Shown: piece after piece, positions 24,155 through 36,033 of the stretch | Layout: each line of letters starts with the position of its first letter | Numbering within the stretch: the stretch's first letter is position 1 | Assembly: GCA_964023275.1 (NCBI GenBank) | Contig: OZ029916.1 | Span: forward strand, 25,868,953-25,932,952 | Source of the DNA: Norana najaformis | Lineage: Eukaryota; Annelida; Clitellata; Crassiclitellata; Hormogastridae | Reading direction: 5' to 3' | Length of the DNA stretch: 64,000 nucleotides | Translations under genes and position numbers: made by a program | Notes under the pieces: model-generated | Databases searched by the model: none | Told to the model about the DNA's origin: nothing | Seen by the model: the letters and a program-made list of their open reading frames with translations, nothing else

Positions 24155-24507
24155 CAAGGGCATGGTCTTCTTGACGGGGTCGGCCTTTCTTTGAGCTGAG
24201 ACGGTGAGGAGGTTGTTTCCAGTGCTGGACGTTGAATCGTGACGATTCTTCTTTGACCACGACGATCCTTGCAGCTCACTCTTGCGCCTTTCCGAATGGT
24301 TCCGCTTGAGTGAATCCCTGATGGTCGTCCGCAAAGTGCCTTCATGGCTTGTAGACTCGACAAGACCCAGAGAAGATGAGGATCCGAGCGGCGAATGTTG
24401 AAGGTCGTGGCTGGAACTGGCAGCCGATCGAAGTCCGTCTGATGCCCTGTGCCTGCTACTGGCCGTCGAGTACTGGCTGATGTTTCCCGCGCTGCTCGGT
24501 TCAATCA
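24155..24507 (-). CDS. Orphan coding-like exon, unknown protein
   Basis: A 353-base open segment on the minus strand ends in an excellent donor (CCCTTG|GTAAGC) and starts after a plausible acceptor (GCATTGGTTTGGAG). Its GC content and codon variety are well above the surrounding DNA. The product is Ser/Arg-rich and basic, including SQYSTASSRHRASDGL, RTTIRDSLKRNHSERRKSEL and SAQRKADPVKKTMPL, typical of a disordered cytoplasmic tail or linker. The phase is 1 at the start and 0 at the end. I found no partner exons nearby and do not recognise the protein. It could belong to a long-intron gene spanning this gap, or be a chance frame. Confidence 0.4.
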
Positions 24508-24582
24508 CTCCAAACCAATGCAAAACAAAGTAAGGTATTGTAAGTAAGGTATATGGTATATCGCTCGAGTAAAGGAAGTTAT

Positions 24583-24630
24583 TATTATTATTAGTAGTAG
24601 TGGTAGTAGTAGTGGTAGTAGTGGTGATGG

Positions 24631-24681
<51 letters not shown>

Positions 24682-24735
24682 GAGTAGAAGTAGCGGCGGC
24701 GGCGGTGGTGGTAGTAGCAGTATTGTTGTTGTTTT
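24583..24735 (+). repeat. (AGT)n microsatellite
   Basis: About 150 bases of AGT/GGT triplets with small changes, ending in GGCGGC and GTAGTAGCAG. The poly-Leu frame opposite is an artefact. Confidence 0.9.
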
Positions 24736-25165
24736 CGTTACGAAAATTTGTAACGCACGCAAAATAACGTGAAATGCAGTTGGATATCCAGATAGAGTGA
24801 GTTTTAAGGTGATTTTGGAGGAAGAGAGTCCAGCTTCAAAGAAAGATTGAAAGAAAATGACAGCGACAATGTTGAAAGAAAGAAAGATTTAAAATTTGAA
24901 CCTTATTCAGAGGTTGCACACGTCGATCAGAAATTTCTGGGTATAGGATATTATACTGTTTTATGGTCAATAAACAAGAATTAGTGCAGAAACATAAAGT
25001 CATAGCATGACTTAAAATGTCAATTGCATTACTGTAATAAAGTAGAAAGTGCAATGACAAATTTGCCAGCCTTGAGCTAAGTTATATTATATCCTTGTCA
25101 GACATTATTTATAAATGTATATATAAATATATTTACGTATTCATACATATTGGCCTATAACGTAG

Positions 25166-25167
<2 letters not shown>

Positions 25168-25230
<63 letters not shown>

Positions 25231-25267
25231 GACAGAGACAGAGACAGAGACAGAGAGAGACAGAGAC

Positions 25268-25298
<31 letters not shown>

Positions 25299-25375
25299 CA
25301 GAGAGAGAGGCAGAGATAGACAGAGAGACAGAGAGAGACAGAGAGAGATAGAGAGAGAGAGATAGAGAGAGAGGT
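25168..25375 (+). repeat. (GA)n / (GACAGA)n polypurine tract
   Basis: About 50 bases of pure GA dinucleotides grade into GAGACA units for a further 150 bases. A purine-dominated mirror-symmetric tract of this length can in principle form triplex DNA. Confidence 0.9.
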
Positions 25376-25639
25376 CTGGCGACATTTATTGACATTTTTA
25401 GATTAAATTTGATAACGGCCAGCTACGCCACTGAAATAGGTTCTAAAAACTTCATAATCTCTTGCCATGGCTCGTGGCCTTTAAGCTTTCCGGACTCGCT
25501 CTAAGAACGCGTGAATAAGGCTCTCACACGAGGGGGAAGTGAAATGGATCATTGGCCTTTGTGCTAGACGTCCCCGCGCATGCGTGGCATGTCGTTTCAG
25601 AGTCTTTCTATTAAATGTGATTGGCTCTTAGTAAATTCA

Positions 25640-25816
25640 TCATCACTACCATACCCATGACTTTCGTTCAAATCCTGTTCCTCCTACTCCTCATCTTCAT
25701 CGTCTTTGTCATCACCATCATCATCATGAAAATCCTCATTTATCATCATCCTTATCATCTCATCTCATCGTCATCCTTCTTCTCCTGCTCCTCTGCACCA
25801 TCACCACCACCACCAT

Positions 25817-25847
<31 letters not shown>

Positions 25848-25855
25848 TGACTGAC
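25640..25855 (+). repeat. TCA/CCA-rich microsatellite
   Basis: CATCATCATC and CACCACCACC runs, densest at 25795-25850, with imperfect pyrimidine-rich sequence to the left. Confidence 0.7.
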
Positions 25856-26343
25856 ATCAGCCTTTCTTTATCCTAGACTGTACTGTACTGCCGTAAGCCC
25901 TACTTATATCTTCTGCGAAGTAAGTAGGTTATTTCTACATAAAAGTTTCCTCATAAGTTTCTTCTTTTCAACAATGTCCTTTATCACAGAGATTCGTACA
26001 GTTTCTTATATATTTCAACTACGCATCGCCTATCAGCATGTCGAAGGCCTAACATCAACTCTACATGACATGACATGCGCACACATACTCACTCTAGCCT
26101 ATGTATTTCTGCTTGTCTGAACATATCGTCTGATGCAAAGTACAGTACACTGTATGTTGTGCTGGCCCACGAATGCACGCCTGAGTTGTGCTCGCATTCA
26201 AGTTTCCTCTCGTCAATGAATAAATACAGTGTGTTCATAAGAAGGGCTGATATCACCTCCCTACCCTTCTTAAAATGAACAAATTATACTGAAAATTTGC
26301 GAACTTGCAAATAAATGGATACCTTTACTACTTAAATACATTA

Positions 26344-26830
26344 CATTAAAGCCTGGATAAACAATCAGAGACAATATTTAAACGTCCTGTTTGAATTTTT
26401 ATATCTACATCAAATTTTACATCTACAGCAAATGCCAATATCCGTAAGAACCAGTTTAGCCGATTTGGACACCGGCTATATAAATAAAATAAATCAAATA
26501 AATCAGAGGACCATGGTCTGTAAAAATATAAATTTTCGACCAAGTATAAAGTCTTTCAATTTCGTTAATGTCCAAACGATAGCATAGGCATCTTTCTCAA
26601 TCGTAGCCCATCTCCTCTGAGAATTGTCCAACTTCTTGCTGATAAATGATACGGATCGTTCCACCCCTTCACAATCATTTTGCGTTAAAACTGCGCCAAC
26701 AGCGGAACCGCAGGTATAGTATTACAAATTAAGAGGTTTGCCAACTTCAGGCACATATAAACAACATTTGAAGCACAACGTTCTTAAGCAAATCAAACGC
26801 CTTCTGGTGTGGTTCCGTCCAAACAATGTT
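26344..26830 (-). mobile_element. Ty3/gypsy-type retrotransposon pol relic (RT end to RNase H)
   Basis: The minus strand shows, in order and in shifting frames: WTEPHQKAFDLLK (end of RT), VGAVLTQND (start of RNase H), an ISKKLDNSQRRWATIEKD block and YAIVWTLTKLKDFILGRKF, then TGRLNIVSDCLSRL, the usual end of the RNase H domain. At least one frameshift follows GRKF, where a TDH-PL motif would sit, and stops lie upstream. No LTRs, integrase or envelope-like frame were found. It is an old, inactive fragment of a few hundred bases. Confidence 0.75.
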
Positions 26831-28657
26831 CGACATTTAATACAGCTGAATTATGGGACACATTATAATAATTATTATATTTTTGTAATCTATGCAAGAA
26901 ACTGTACAAATAGAAAAAAACCATCTGATTTAGTCTAACAGTTCTAGAGATATCAGTTCTCAAAAAGTGGACATTGTGAAGTTTCGCTAAATGCTTTCGG
27001 AGGGTGGGATCACGGAATCAACGATATCTTGGAAAGTATTCGAAATATTGCAGAAAGATTTTGGGTTTTTCCATCCGATATATCTTGCAAAATGTGGTTA
27101 AACTTTCAGCCAATTCTGAGATGGTCGGGCGGGAACTTTCCCCAGAATTGGTTGAGTTGAGCTGGAATGACCCATAAGCTCCATCCTTCTCGTTTACTTC
27201 AGTAATTTCACTTCCAGAAATCAACGTCTTTGTCTTTAAAATTTCCGGTATGGTGTACTTGTATGCACGTTTAATGTGCATGCTCTCTTGTAAGATTCAA
27301 AGCCCAGTCATATTCGACCGGTTTTATTCTGTCAATCCAACGACCCGAACGTTCTAACCCATACATACCTTTATATTATATTACCCGACACCGAGTCCAA
27401 TGGCCCGACTACAGTCCAGCAATTTATACAGACTTAAACCTGTGTATCTGTGTACATACCGTTAATGCGTATGTTTCTGGCAGCTGCCGAAGACTGGGAG
27501 CATCCCATGTTCTTCTTGGTAGTGCAGTACTACATGAAGAGAGGCCATTTTAGACGATGACGCACTTCATTGCGAGTCCATCTCGTTAGCACAGGTCGTT
27601 TGTTCACCACAACGAAGAAACAGTACATGTGATCGTAACCTAATCGTAATTATAAACCAAGGATCCATCCAGGCCTAGAGAATAAGCTAGACTGCAACTG
27701 TTACATAATCAGCATGCATTTATAGTTCCAGAGAGGCCTAGAGGCAATGTTATCAGCTGATAAACGGATTCGTGTTGCGCTGTATCTAACAAGATTGGCA
27801 TCTGACGATGACGGGAAAAGCATGCAGGATAAATACAGCCTAGACGCATGGTCTATAGTCTAGATATGAAGCATGTTCTGCCTCCCACGTAACAACGATC
27901 ACTGCCAAAGCGCAGCAGCCGCAACAGCGGCGTTCAATCACTGCTCGGCATTCACAGGTGTATTGTAGGTTACTGTAGGCCGACATTGTATTATTACTTA
28001 TTATATACATAGAAAACACTTCTATACATTCATGTGTTTATAATATTATCTTCTTTCAAGTCAAATGCCTTAATGTTAAGAAAAGAATCCGTTCATCGAA
28101 GATGCGATCGATTAGGATCGACAGACGACAAATTTACAGGTGTCGATCCCTACAGAGGTGGACCTACATGTCCCAGAAAGTTTAAGTTGGATTGGATACA
28201 GAGATTGTGCTCTCCAGGATTTCTACAAATTAACATGCACTGATCAGAGTCGGCACTTCCAGTACTTACTCTTACAAAGCCTGCCAAAGGAAAAGTGAAA
28301 AACAGGAGATATATTGTCTATGAAACGAGAGGCAAGGTTGGCTGGAGTCCATGCAGACTATGTCGTGCAAACTAGGAGTGCAATAAGCCTATTCGGCGGA
28401 TAAATAACAGAGGGCCGAAGAGCTATTTATTTGGCTTGAGGAAGTCCAACCGATGCTTTTGACAACTTTAAGCAGTTCCAAGAGGCCACCCATGCAGAGG
28501 ATCTCGACCCATCTCGGCCATGGATGGGACTTGCATTAACTCTAATGTTCACTATTATAGCTAGGCACCCATTCAGTCTCCACTTTCTCCTCTTTACTCT
28601 TCCCATCTTCTGCTGTTGGGAATCTTGCAGTCATAAAATATAATTGTACACGGTTTT
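26831..28657. other. Intergenic, nothing assigned
   Basis: AT-rich sequence between the retroelement relic and the dispersed repeat. Reading frames at 27018-27281 (minus) and 28034-28243 (plus) are short and match no family I know. The first could be more of the same retroelement, but no motif supports it. Confidence 0.4.
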
Positions 28658-28735
28658 ATATAGCGACCGTATGGCCTCGATCCTGTTCATTTTTCAATGA
28701 ATTCATCGGGTGAAATCCTTCACCATCGCTGCCAG
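28658..28735 (-). repeat. Inverted partner of the 411-486 repeat
   Basis: AGCGACCGTATGGCCTCGAT and TTCATTTTTCAATGAATTCA on the plus strand are the reverse complement of the upstream copy. It lies about 2.5 kb upstream of the CUEDC1 start codon. Confidence 0.65.
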
Positions 28736-31250
28736 TTTGAATGAGCGCCATGCCATTTAAGGTCCCCGTGCACGGACCGTGCTAGCACAAGATTCAAATC
28801 TCTTAAATAAGCCACGATCGGTTTGCGAACCGGGGATCCTCGCACACAGAGGCTCCTTTACCGATGTAGATAACTAGGCCAGTGACAAAATTATGGCATT
28901 ATAACTGGCTTACATGTAATAGTGGTTTTGAAGTGGTCAAACTTAAGCTACACATACGGCCTTCTGTGGTAGAATCAGTTTTAAATTGATACGAGGGCAT
29001 TACTTTAATTACTTCATTGAAATTATTGCAAGGTTCTATTAAAATCAAATAATTTGCTGTGAACTGTTCTGGAAGTTTGCTGTATTATTCTGTCCGTTGT
29101 CTTGATTAAGCGTCTGTGCTAAGTTGATTCCTCGCTGAAGCTTTTGTGGACATAGTAAGTGCGGGAGGCCCAATCTGCACTAGGCGTACATATTGACGCT
29201 GCTCACGTTTGTGAATAGTTCATAATTTGGAGATTTGATTGTTTAATCCATGTTTATTGTCAAATACTGAAAAAATTAATGTGTCATTTGTCGTAATCTT
29301 CTGACAACGGTTGTAAATAACGTTTATTAGCCTATATAAAACCGTGAACATTTACATTTATTTTCTAGATATAGGGGCCTACACCATAATACGTCATCAA
29401 AGGGCCTTTGAAATTGTAAGCCGCCATATCTAGCTCCCACAATTCCTGGCGCTGTTAAGTGTGCCCTCTGGGAGAAATTTATTATTGAACAATTTTGTGA
29501 AACTGCGTGGGTAGTTATATCCTAATTTGTTTTTAGGTAGTGTTGGTAGTTTTACATTAACATGCGCGTGAGTATTTTATTCGAGCAGTTGATTTGTATT
29601 GCAGTACAATGATAAATGTGAGGTAGTTATCATGCTAGGCAGACTTGTATATAATTTGCCATTGTATACAGTGCGGTTAGCCGCGACCGGGTCAAGATTT
29701 CTACGATGAGGGCAGTTCCCACGTTGGCCTGTCAGTTCATGTGCGGCGTCCAGTCGCGTCACCAACACAGTGCGTGGTTTTCTCTTTGTTACGCGCAGTT
29801 GGAAATTGCACACGCAGACTGTCGTCAGAAAACCCAGCAGCAGAAACATATACATATCCACGAAACATGAAAACATATCCTGGGGACAAAAAAGTATCTA
29901 TTTTCAAGAAACTTGTTACTCTTCCAGCCCTGTTACTCTAGCTAATTACTTTTTAAATGTAAGTATCCAACATTGTTCATCACCTCTTTTACTTCTGTGT
30001 ATCTGTTTTTCCCCTCCCTTACTATACCGTACTTCACTTGAACCTCTCACCACTCCCTTTAACTCTAAGCCATCTAAGATCGAGCTTTATGATGACTGGG
30101 ACCTCGATGCCAGTAGGAGCATCTGGCAGCAAGGTATATTCATAATAGTAATGGTAAAAATGACAATTTCTATAGCATTAGAAGTAGTGAGGCTACTTAA
30201 AATCCTCCATGTGCATAGTCCAGATATGTAAAAGTTTTCTTTCCCAATGGTAAATAAGTAAGGAAGTAAGTAATGCTGTTGTTAATACACTAACACCCTA
30301 CATGCCACAATGGACTACAGAAGCCATAAGTTACAGTGAAGCCCATCACCATGTAACTTGCGATAGCACTTAATGTGACTTAACTAGAGTGTCATGTGTA
30401 CCTCATGCGGTTACAAACATGCCTGTGCTTAGGTTAGGCATAGGCAGAAACTACTAAAAGGCAGCAAAGTCTGTCAAGGTTGCCAGTCTTTGTTCTTGCA
30501 TCAATCTTGTCATTTGCTTATATATTGATACATGCATATGATTTTATATATATGTATATATGTATATATATGTATGTATATACTAGTATGTATATATTAA
30601 CATGCAGACAATTATATAATACACATGCATATATAAAAGGAAATGTCTAAGATACCTTTTACAATAGCTTTAGGGTCCTAGTAATTAATAATCTGGTGTC
30701 AGATTTACACTGAAGTCAAGCAGTGTAACTAACTGGCCCTCACAGATGGGCTTATTTATTGTAACCCCACCCAGCCATTAACCACTGTAGACTGGTGTGT
30801 GAAACAACATTGTTCGAACTAAATGGTATCATTAATCTTAGAAACTTTGTCAAACTTGTTTCTGAATCAGAATTGCAAGAGCCAAAATGTTTAATCTGTT
30901 GTTTGGTTGCTGTGATGCCAAAATGCTGACTCAAAATAAAGAAAACTGCTCACCTTCAGAACATATAACTGGGCCCTCGTTTCACATCTGTTGACATTCA
31001 AAGAGTTAACGTGAGCTGTTTCTTTTAACTGCCTTTCACTTTCACTTTGAGTTTAAAGTAGCTAACAGTTTCAACATTTTCAGTGCCTCAGATTCAGATT
31101 TACTTTGAGTATAGGTTTCTGAAATAGGCCTAAGTGTAAAATTCAGTTGCCTTTTCTTTTTTTTCTGTTTTATCAAGCTTTGAATTACCTAACTGATGAA
31201 TGCATGTTAGCATTCTCGATGAACACTCTCTGAACGCTTTTTGAAACCAG
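28736..31250 (+). other. CUEDC1: Upstream region of CUEDC1
   Basis: No coding exon is recognised. A strong donor (TTAAAT|GTAAGTATCC) at 29959 could end a non-coding first exon, with the acceptor AAACCAG ending at 31250 just before the start codon. The promoter would then lie around 29.3-29.8 kb. This is an inference from splice signals only. A TATG/TATA-rich microsatellite occupies 30540-30610. Confidence 0.3.
30540..30610 (+). repeat. TATG/TATA microsatellite
   Basis: Alternating TATATATG and TATGTATA units. Confidence 0.7.
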
Positions 31251-31257
31251 AAGAACT

Positions 31258-34200
31258 ATGTCTGGAAGCACAGAGAGTGGGGCACAGAGCTCTCATCAAC
31301 TTGACTTCTACCAGGCAATGGCTGACTTCAAGCTGATGTTTCCCAACATGGATGAAGAAGTGATAGAAGCAGTGCTGAGGGCAAATGAAGGGGCAGTGGA
31401 TGGGACCATTGACCAACTGCTGACCATGAACACGGACTTTGGTGCTGACCAGTCGACAGCTGCCAGTGCTGCTGTCATGGCCAGAGGACAGCCACCATTG
31501 AGTGCAAAGCTGAAGCGTATCGTGGAGCTCAGTGGAAGAAACAAGGTTTGTTTAATGCTTTTTTATATGTATAAATGCAAATCACACCATGTGTGTTTAT
31601 TATATCACTTAAAAGGGTAACTGCGTTTATTTATTACTTAATGGGAATTTAAAGTTTTATATACATAATTATATATAAACACAAAACACACTTTGTGTTG
31701 ATAAAAATATTCCTTAAAGTACCAAAAATGTAATGTTTATTTATTTCTTGTAAGTTTTAATTTTTTAGTTCTTAAGTTTCATTCTTTACTTAGGAGGTCA
31801 TAAATATGACCCATTTTCTTTTCTTTTAGTGAGATATTTCCATAATTAAGCGGGACTCTGGTCCCCATTTGTACCCCAGTAACTTGTTTACTTCATGCTA
31901 ACTTGTGTCTGTATCACTTTGTTTTTTGGGATGGATAAACAAAGATGAATGAAAAAATACTTAGATGCAATGAGTTTATCTACAATTATATTCACAGAAT
32001 ATGCAATTATATGATCATAATCAAAAATTTGTATAGCTCTGCTTTAAGAGAAACTTCTCAGATGCACCAGTGCAATTCCTCCCGCATAAAACTGGATGAC
32101 TGCCCAGACCTGGATATGCAATCCGTCAACCGAGTTGCAGCATTTTATACAGAATGCAGTTGATGTGGAAATGAGTTAGACCAGTACAGGTAGCATTGCC
32201 ATACTCAACCCAAGAACATATAAATACATGCATCAAGGTTGTGGTGGCTTGAGTTTTAACCAAACAGCAATGTATCCATCCGTTACCTAGCACCAGATAA
32301 AGTACTTTGTATGGTTATAAATTATTACATATTACATAGAGGGGAATACAGCCACCCCTATGGCCATACAAAATTGTTTCGACCAGTTGATCATTTTATT
32401 TGAATTCTTGGAAGTTACAGGAAATTTTGGAGTGAAGTCTGTATAACATTAGTATAACAATTCTGAAGAAAGTTGTAAGATTAGATCAGATTAGATTTGA
32501 GCAACATTGTCTGGTTCTTGAATCACTGTTGGAGAAAGATCCTTAACTTGAGGACTCTGATGACTAGTAATAGTTACATACATACCTACATAACATGAGT
32601 ACATTCATGCATACATCTGCTTACATACATACATATAGCCAGTTGGATAGAGCACTTGGCTTGTAACACGACGAGTCCAAGCCTCCTCTGAGGTGATTAC
32701 TTTGTAAGGACCTTGAGCAAGTCCTTCACTCACAGTTGCTAAGTACCATTGATTGGTACCTAGTCATTAGATAGTTGCGCATTATAAACGCAGAAATAAT
32801 AATAATATTGTTCAAAGAGTTTGTTTATGATAGTCTCACAGGTCTGAAAACTAGCATCTCAAATTGTCAATCTTCATGACTTTGAGCAACACAAATATGG
32901 TATAGAAAATTAGGGAATCAGTAGATGTATGTAGGTTCAAGACTGTTATATAATGGCTTTTAAGAACCTTTCAAGACACTATGAACTGGGCTGTTTAGCT
33001 GCTCTAAACAAATGTGAGTTAAGGTAGACTGAAAATGTATGTTGAGCTGAGATTAACAAAACTGCATAAATATTAACTATCTTTGCAGCTTTCAACATTA
33101 CGTAAAAATATAGTCGGATTTAGATTTGACATGTTTTGCTTAGTTAACGACTTCAGAAGCTTCAAGTAGCAGTTATGAAGGTGATGCTTCAAGGTCATCG
33201 TTTGGGCGACATTTACCCTCAAAATCATCTGTTAAAAGTAGCTTAGGCAGTGAGTCTGCAGTCCAGCAACCTCGAAAGGCCGAGTCACGAGGGTTGTCAT
33301 CTATTTCTACAAATCTATCTGACGATCTTCTACTTGACACAACTACCGATGATTCGCGTGTATTCAGTAGTTCAATAGATGTCCGTGATGGAGTGTGCGG
33401 CGGTGACGGGTTCACTCCTTCCCAACAGTCGTGGGATGATGATAGTTTTCTACCCGCTGCCCCTGCTCCGCCCATACCCCCACGTTCCCCACGTTCCCCA
33501 CTGCTTTCAGCACCGCCACTTCCCCCAAAGATGTCACTTTTGGGAGCTACAGCAACCTCTGGACGGATCATTAATGGAAGTCCAACAACACTTGAGCCAA
33601 AGAAGATGACAACAAGACACTGGGACCCACCGATGCTTGGAAAACTGCCAGACGACTTCCTGCGCCTTGAGATTGGACCATCAACACAGATGGCGTTCAA
33701 GACTTCACCAACTTCAGCACAGCGTGGTACATTTATGAGTCACTCAGCTCATGGACCGACACGAACAAGAGCATCTTCACAAGAGACCTCTCCATTACCC
33801 TGCACGAGAATCGGACCTGCTCGGCTTAATTCAGATACAGGACAGACACGAAGTCATCACCACTCCAGCACTGGGAAGGTAAGTTGGACGTATTTAGCAC
33901 ATTTTCCCTCTTTGTCTGAGCACCAGTAGTTATAAATTGCCTGTTGTGAGATCTAACTAAACTCCAAACTTGGCATCTAGGATAGCTGTGGAATTGAACG
34001 AGGGTTATGGTTTTTTCATCATTTATTTTAAGATTTTGTCCTTTTTTGTATCTCTACGTTGTTAAAATCTTGCACAATGACTGGAGTGTTGTTAAATAAA
34101 ATACACTGACTGTGTTGATTTCTGGGACTTGTTCTTACTTCTGTTCTTACTTCTGAAATACTTTATACAGTTCCAATACTGGCCTAGCCTTCATATTATC

Positions 34201-36033
34201 ATAGATGATTTTGTTGAGGTAACCAAGAGCTTCTGACATGTTTTTTAAAACTGGGTTTCCAAAATTGAATATTGTCGTATGTCTTTCATGATTTTAATAG
34301 TTGAATATGAAATAGCATTATGTCCGGTTCCATATTAAAACAAAACCCTTTTTGTTAAATCTCATGTGAGCTTTCATGTTAAATTGCAGGTTCAATCTTG
34401 TCAGATTGCTTGAATCTTAAGCTAATAAAAACCCTGTTTCTTCTAAGCAGTAGGTTAAAGTGATAATGAATTTTAAATAAAAACAATTCTTATGATATCT
34501 TCAGAGCCACAGAAGTTCACATGATGGAGTCATGTCAGTACCTCACTCATGTGAGTGTCAGCATCACTCATGTGGAGCCATTACATTGCATGAGCGCCTG
34601 CCAAACAGCAAACGGCGTATGGAGATTGATGCTGATACTTGGCAACTGCTGGAAGATGAGAGGCTAGCCCTGGTGCTGCAGAGTGAAGAGTTTCTGGCTG
34701 AGCTGAGGCAGAATGAAGATTTTATGAGATCACTTGAACATGGTAATTACTTGCATTCTGCCTAGTTGTTCTAACCTATTGTGTTATATTGTGTTATACT
34801 TATGCAGTGCCTTCTACCAAAGAAACTATGCAGAGGAACTCCTGTTATGTTGGGCAGTTGTTTGAAACAGTTATTCTAACTAGTTGCTCGGTGAGGATAG
34901 GATTTATGAAATGGTTTTGGCGATGAGATGGTGATTTTCAGGGATCACTGTGTTGTTGGCAGAAGCACTGGCAGATGCAGCTAAGTTAGTTGTGAAACTC
35001 TCTGAACTTCTGTTGTGCCATTTTATTAATTACATAAATAATCAGTCGGTGGGGCTTGAATCTAATCAGTTTCAGAGGGTCATTTATGTCACTTTAGTCT
35101 GTTGTTGTTTATAATGGTTGTAGTTGATGATGATTATGATGGTGTCTGAAGTGACAGTGTCTTGTCTATGCCTTGTCAGAGCGTCAGTTGCGAAATTCTG
35201 GAGAGGAGGCACAAGGCATGTTACCAGAGAAGTCGACTCATCCTTACGACAGTGCCGAGTTCCGTACGCTTCTTAAGCACATTGGGGACAGTAAGGAGGC
35301 TGCTTGTAACAATTTATTAATAATTTTAAAACAATAAATAAAACTGTTGTAACTATAAATGGGAGACTTCAGACTATTTGAAATTAAGCCATGTATGGTA
35401 TAACCATTGATATGGTACTTGTGATCTGATTCAGATGTGTGACTTAGCAGTGACTTTAATTATTATTTGAAAAATCCCACTGTAGTAACTTGATCATTAT
35501 TTGTAGAAAACTCTACTGTTTGTTTTCCAGCTTCCAAGAAGAAATTGATTGCTGCAGCCCAAAAGTTTTTTGCCAAATGCAAAAAGAAGTCACAGAAGCC
35601 AATGTAAGGTCTTATTTCCAGATTCACAACTCAACATCTGCTCTAACAGTATTATGCCCTCCTCTCAATCTTTAAAATTTGTTGGTTCTGCTCAGGACTT
35701 TTATTCAAAAACTGAAGGCAGTACTTAAAATAATCATGCACAAACACATGCGATTAAGATGGTTTTTATGAGCTAGAGATGTCTTGCCTTGACTGCACTT
35801 CTTAAACAAAAGAGCATCATGCTCTTACCTTCTGCAGTTAGGGTTCCTTAGTGGGCAAGTTAAACAGCAGTGCAGCTGCAATCACACCTGTTTGATTTCT
35901 TGCTTACAGCCTGAAGGACACAGCGGCACCCTCTACGATCAATCTTCTTGACGATGAAGAAACTGAAAACAAGGACTTGACCGATGAGAATTTCCAGTTC
36001 ACTGATGAACAATACAAGGTGAACAAGGTTTAA
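31258..36033 (+). CDS. CUEDC1: CUE domain-containing protein 1, 6 coding exons
   Basis: Coding exons 31258-31545, 33144-33878, 34505-34742, 35180-35290, 35531-35603, 35910-36033 sum to 1569 nt, 522 residues; human CUEDC1 is about 386. The N-terminal CUE domain (about 14-57) has the expected MFP (27-29) and the C-terminal di-leucine (IDQLL), both needed for ubiquitin binding. A long Ser/Pro-rich region with PAPPIPPRSPRSP precedes the family block WDPPMLGKLPDDFLRL at about 256-271. The end carries the basic SKKKLIAAAQKFFAKCKKK helix and STINLLDD, both in vertebrate CUEDC1. All phases match. The last exon may instead splice at 36019 (AAG|GTGAAC), though the TAA at 36031 gives a complete frame. 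Cellular role: ubiquitin-binding adaptor, otherwise poorly known. Confidence 0.92.
31985..32170 (+). repeat. Dispersed repeat family E, short copy, CUEDC1 intron 1
   Basis: Carries TTTGTATAGCTCTGCTTTAA and GTGCAATTCCTCCCGCATAA, the two blocks found about 380 bases apart in the 2940-3405 copy, here only about 60 apart. An internal deletion would explain this. Confidence 0.5.
32632..32808 (+). repeat. tRNA-derived SINE, family C copy 1
   Basis: The head reads TAGCCAGTTGGATAGAGCAC then TTGGCTTGTAACACG: a pol III A box and an anticodon arm with CTTGTAA, consistent with a tRNA-Thr(TGT) origin. A weak B box (GAGTCCAAGCCTC) follows. The body (GGACCTTGAGCAAGTCCTTC, TAGTCATTAGATAG) and the GCAGAAATAATAATAAT tail align over the full length with 57619-57798. 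Located in CUEDC1 intron 1. Confidence 0.8.

Noticed and set aside
25141..25395. Arg-Glu and Ser-Leu repeat proteins
   Set aside because: Artefacts of the GA polypurine tract.
32632..32720. A functional tRNA-Thr gene
   Set aside because: The acceptor stem does not close, the B box is degenerate, and a second full-length copy with a SINE body exists.
33173..33700. 175-residue minus-strand frame
   Set aside because: It is the antisense of CUEDC1 exon 2, whose plus frame has matching splice phases and family blocks.
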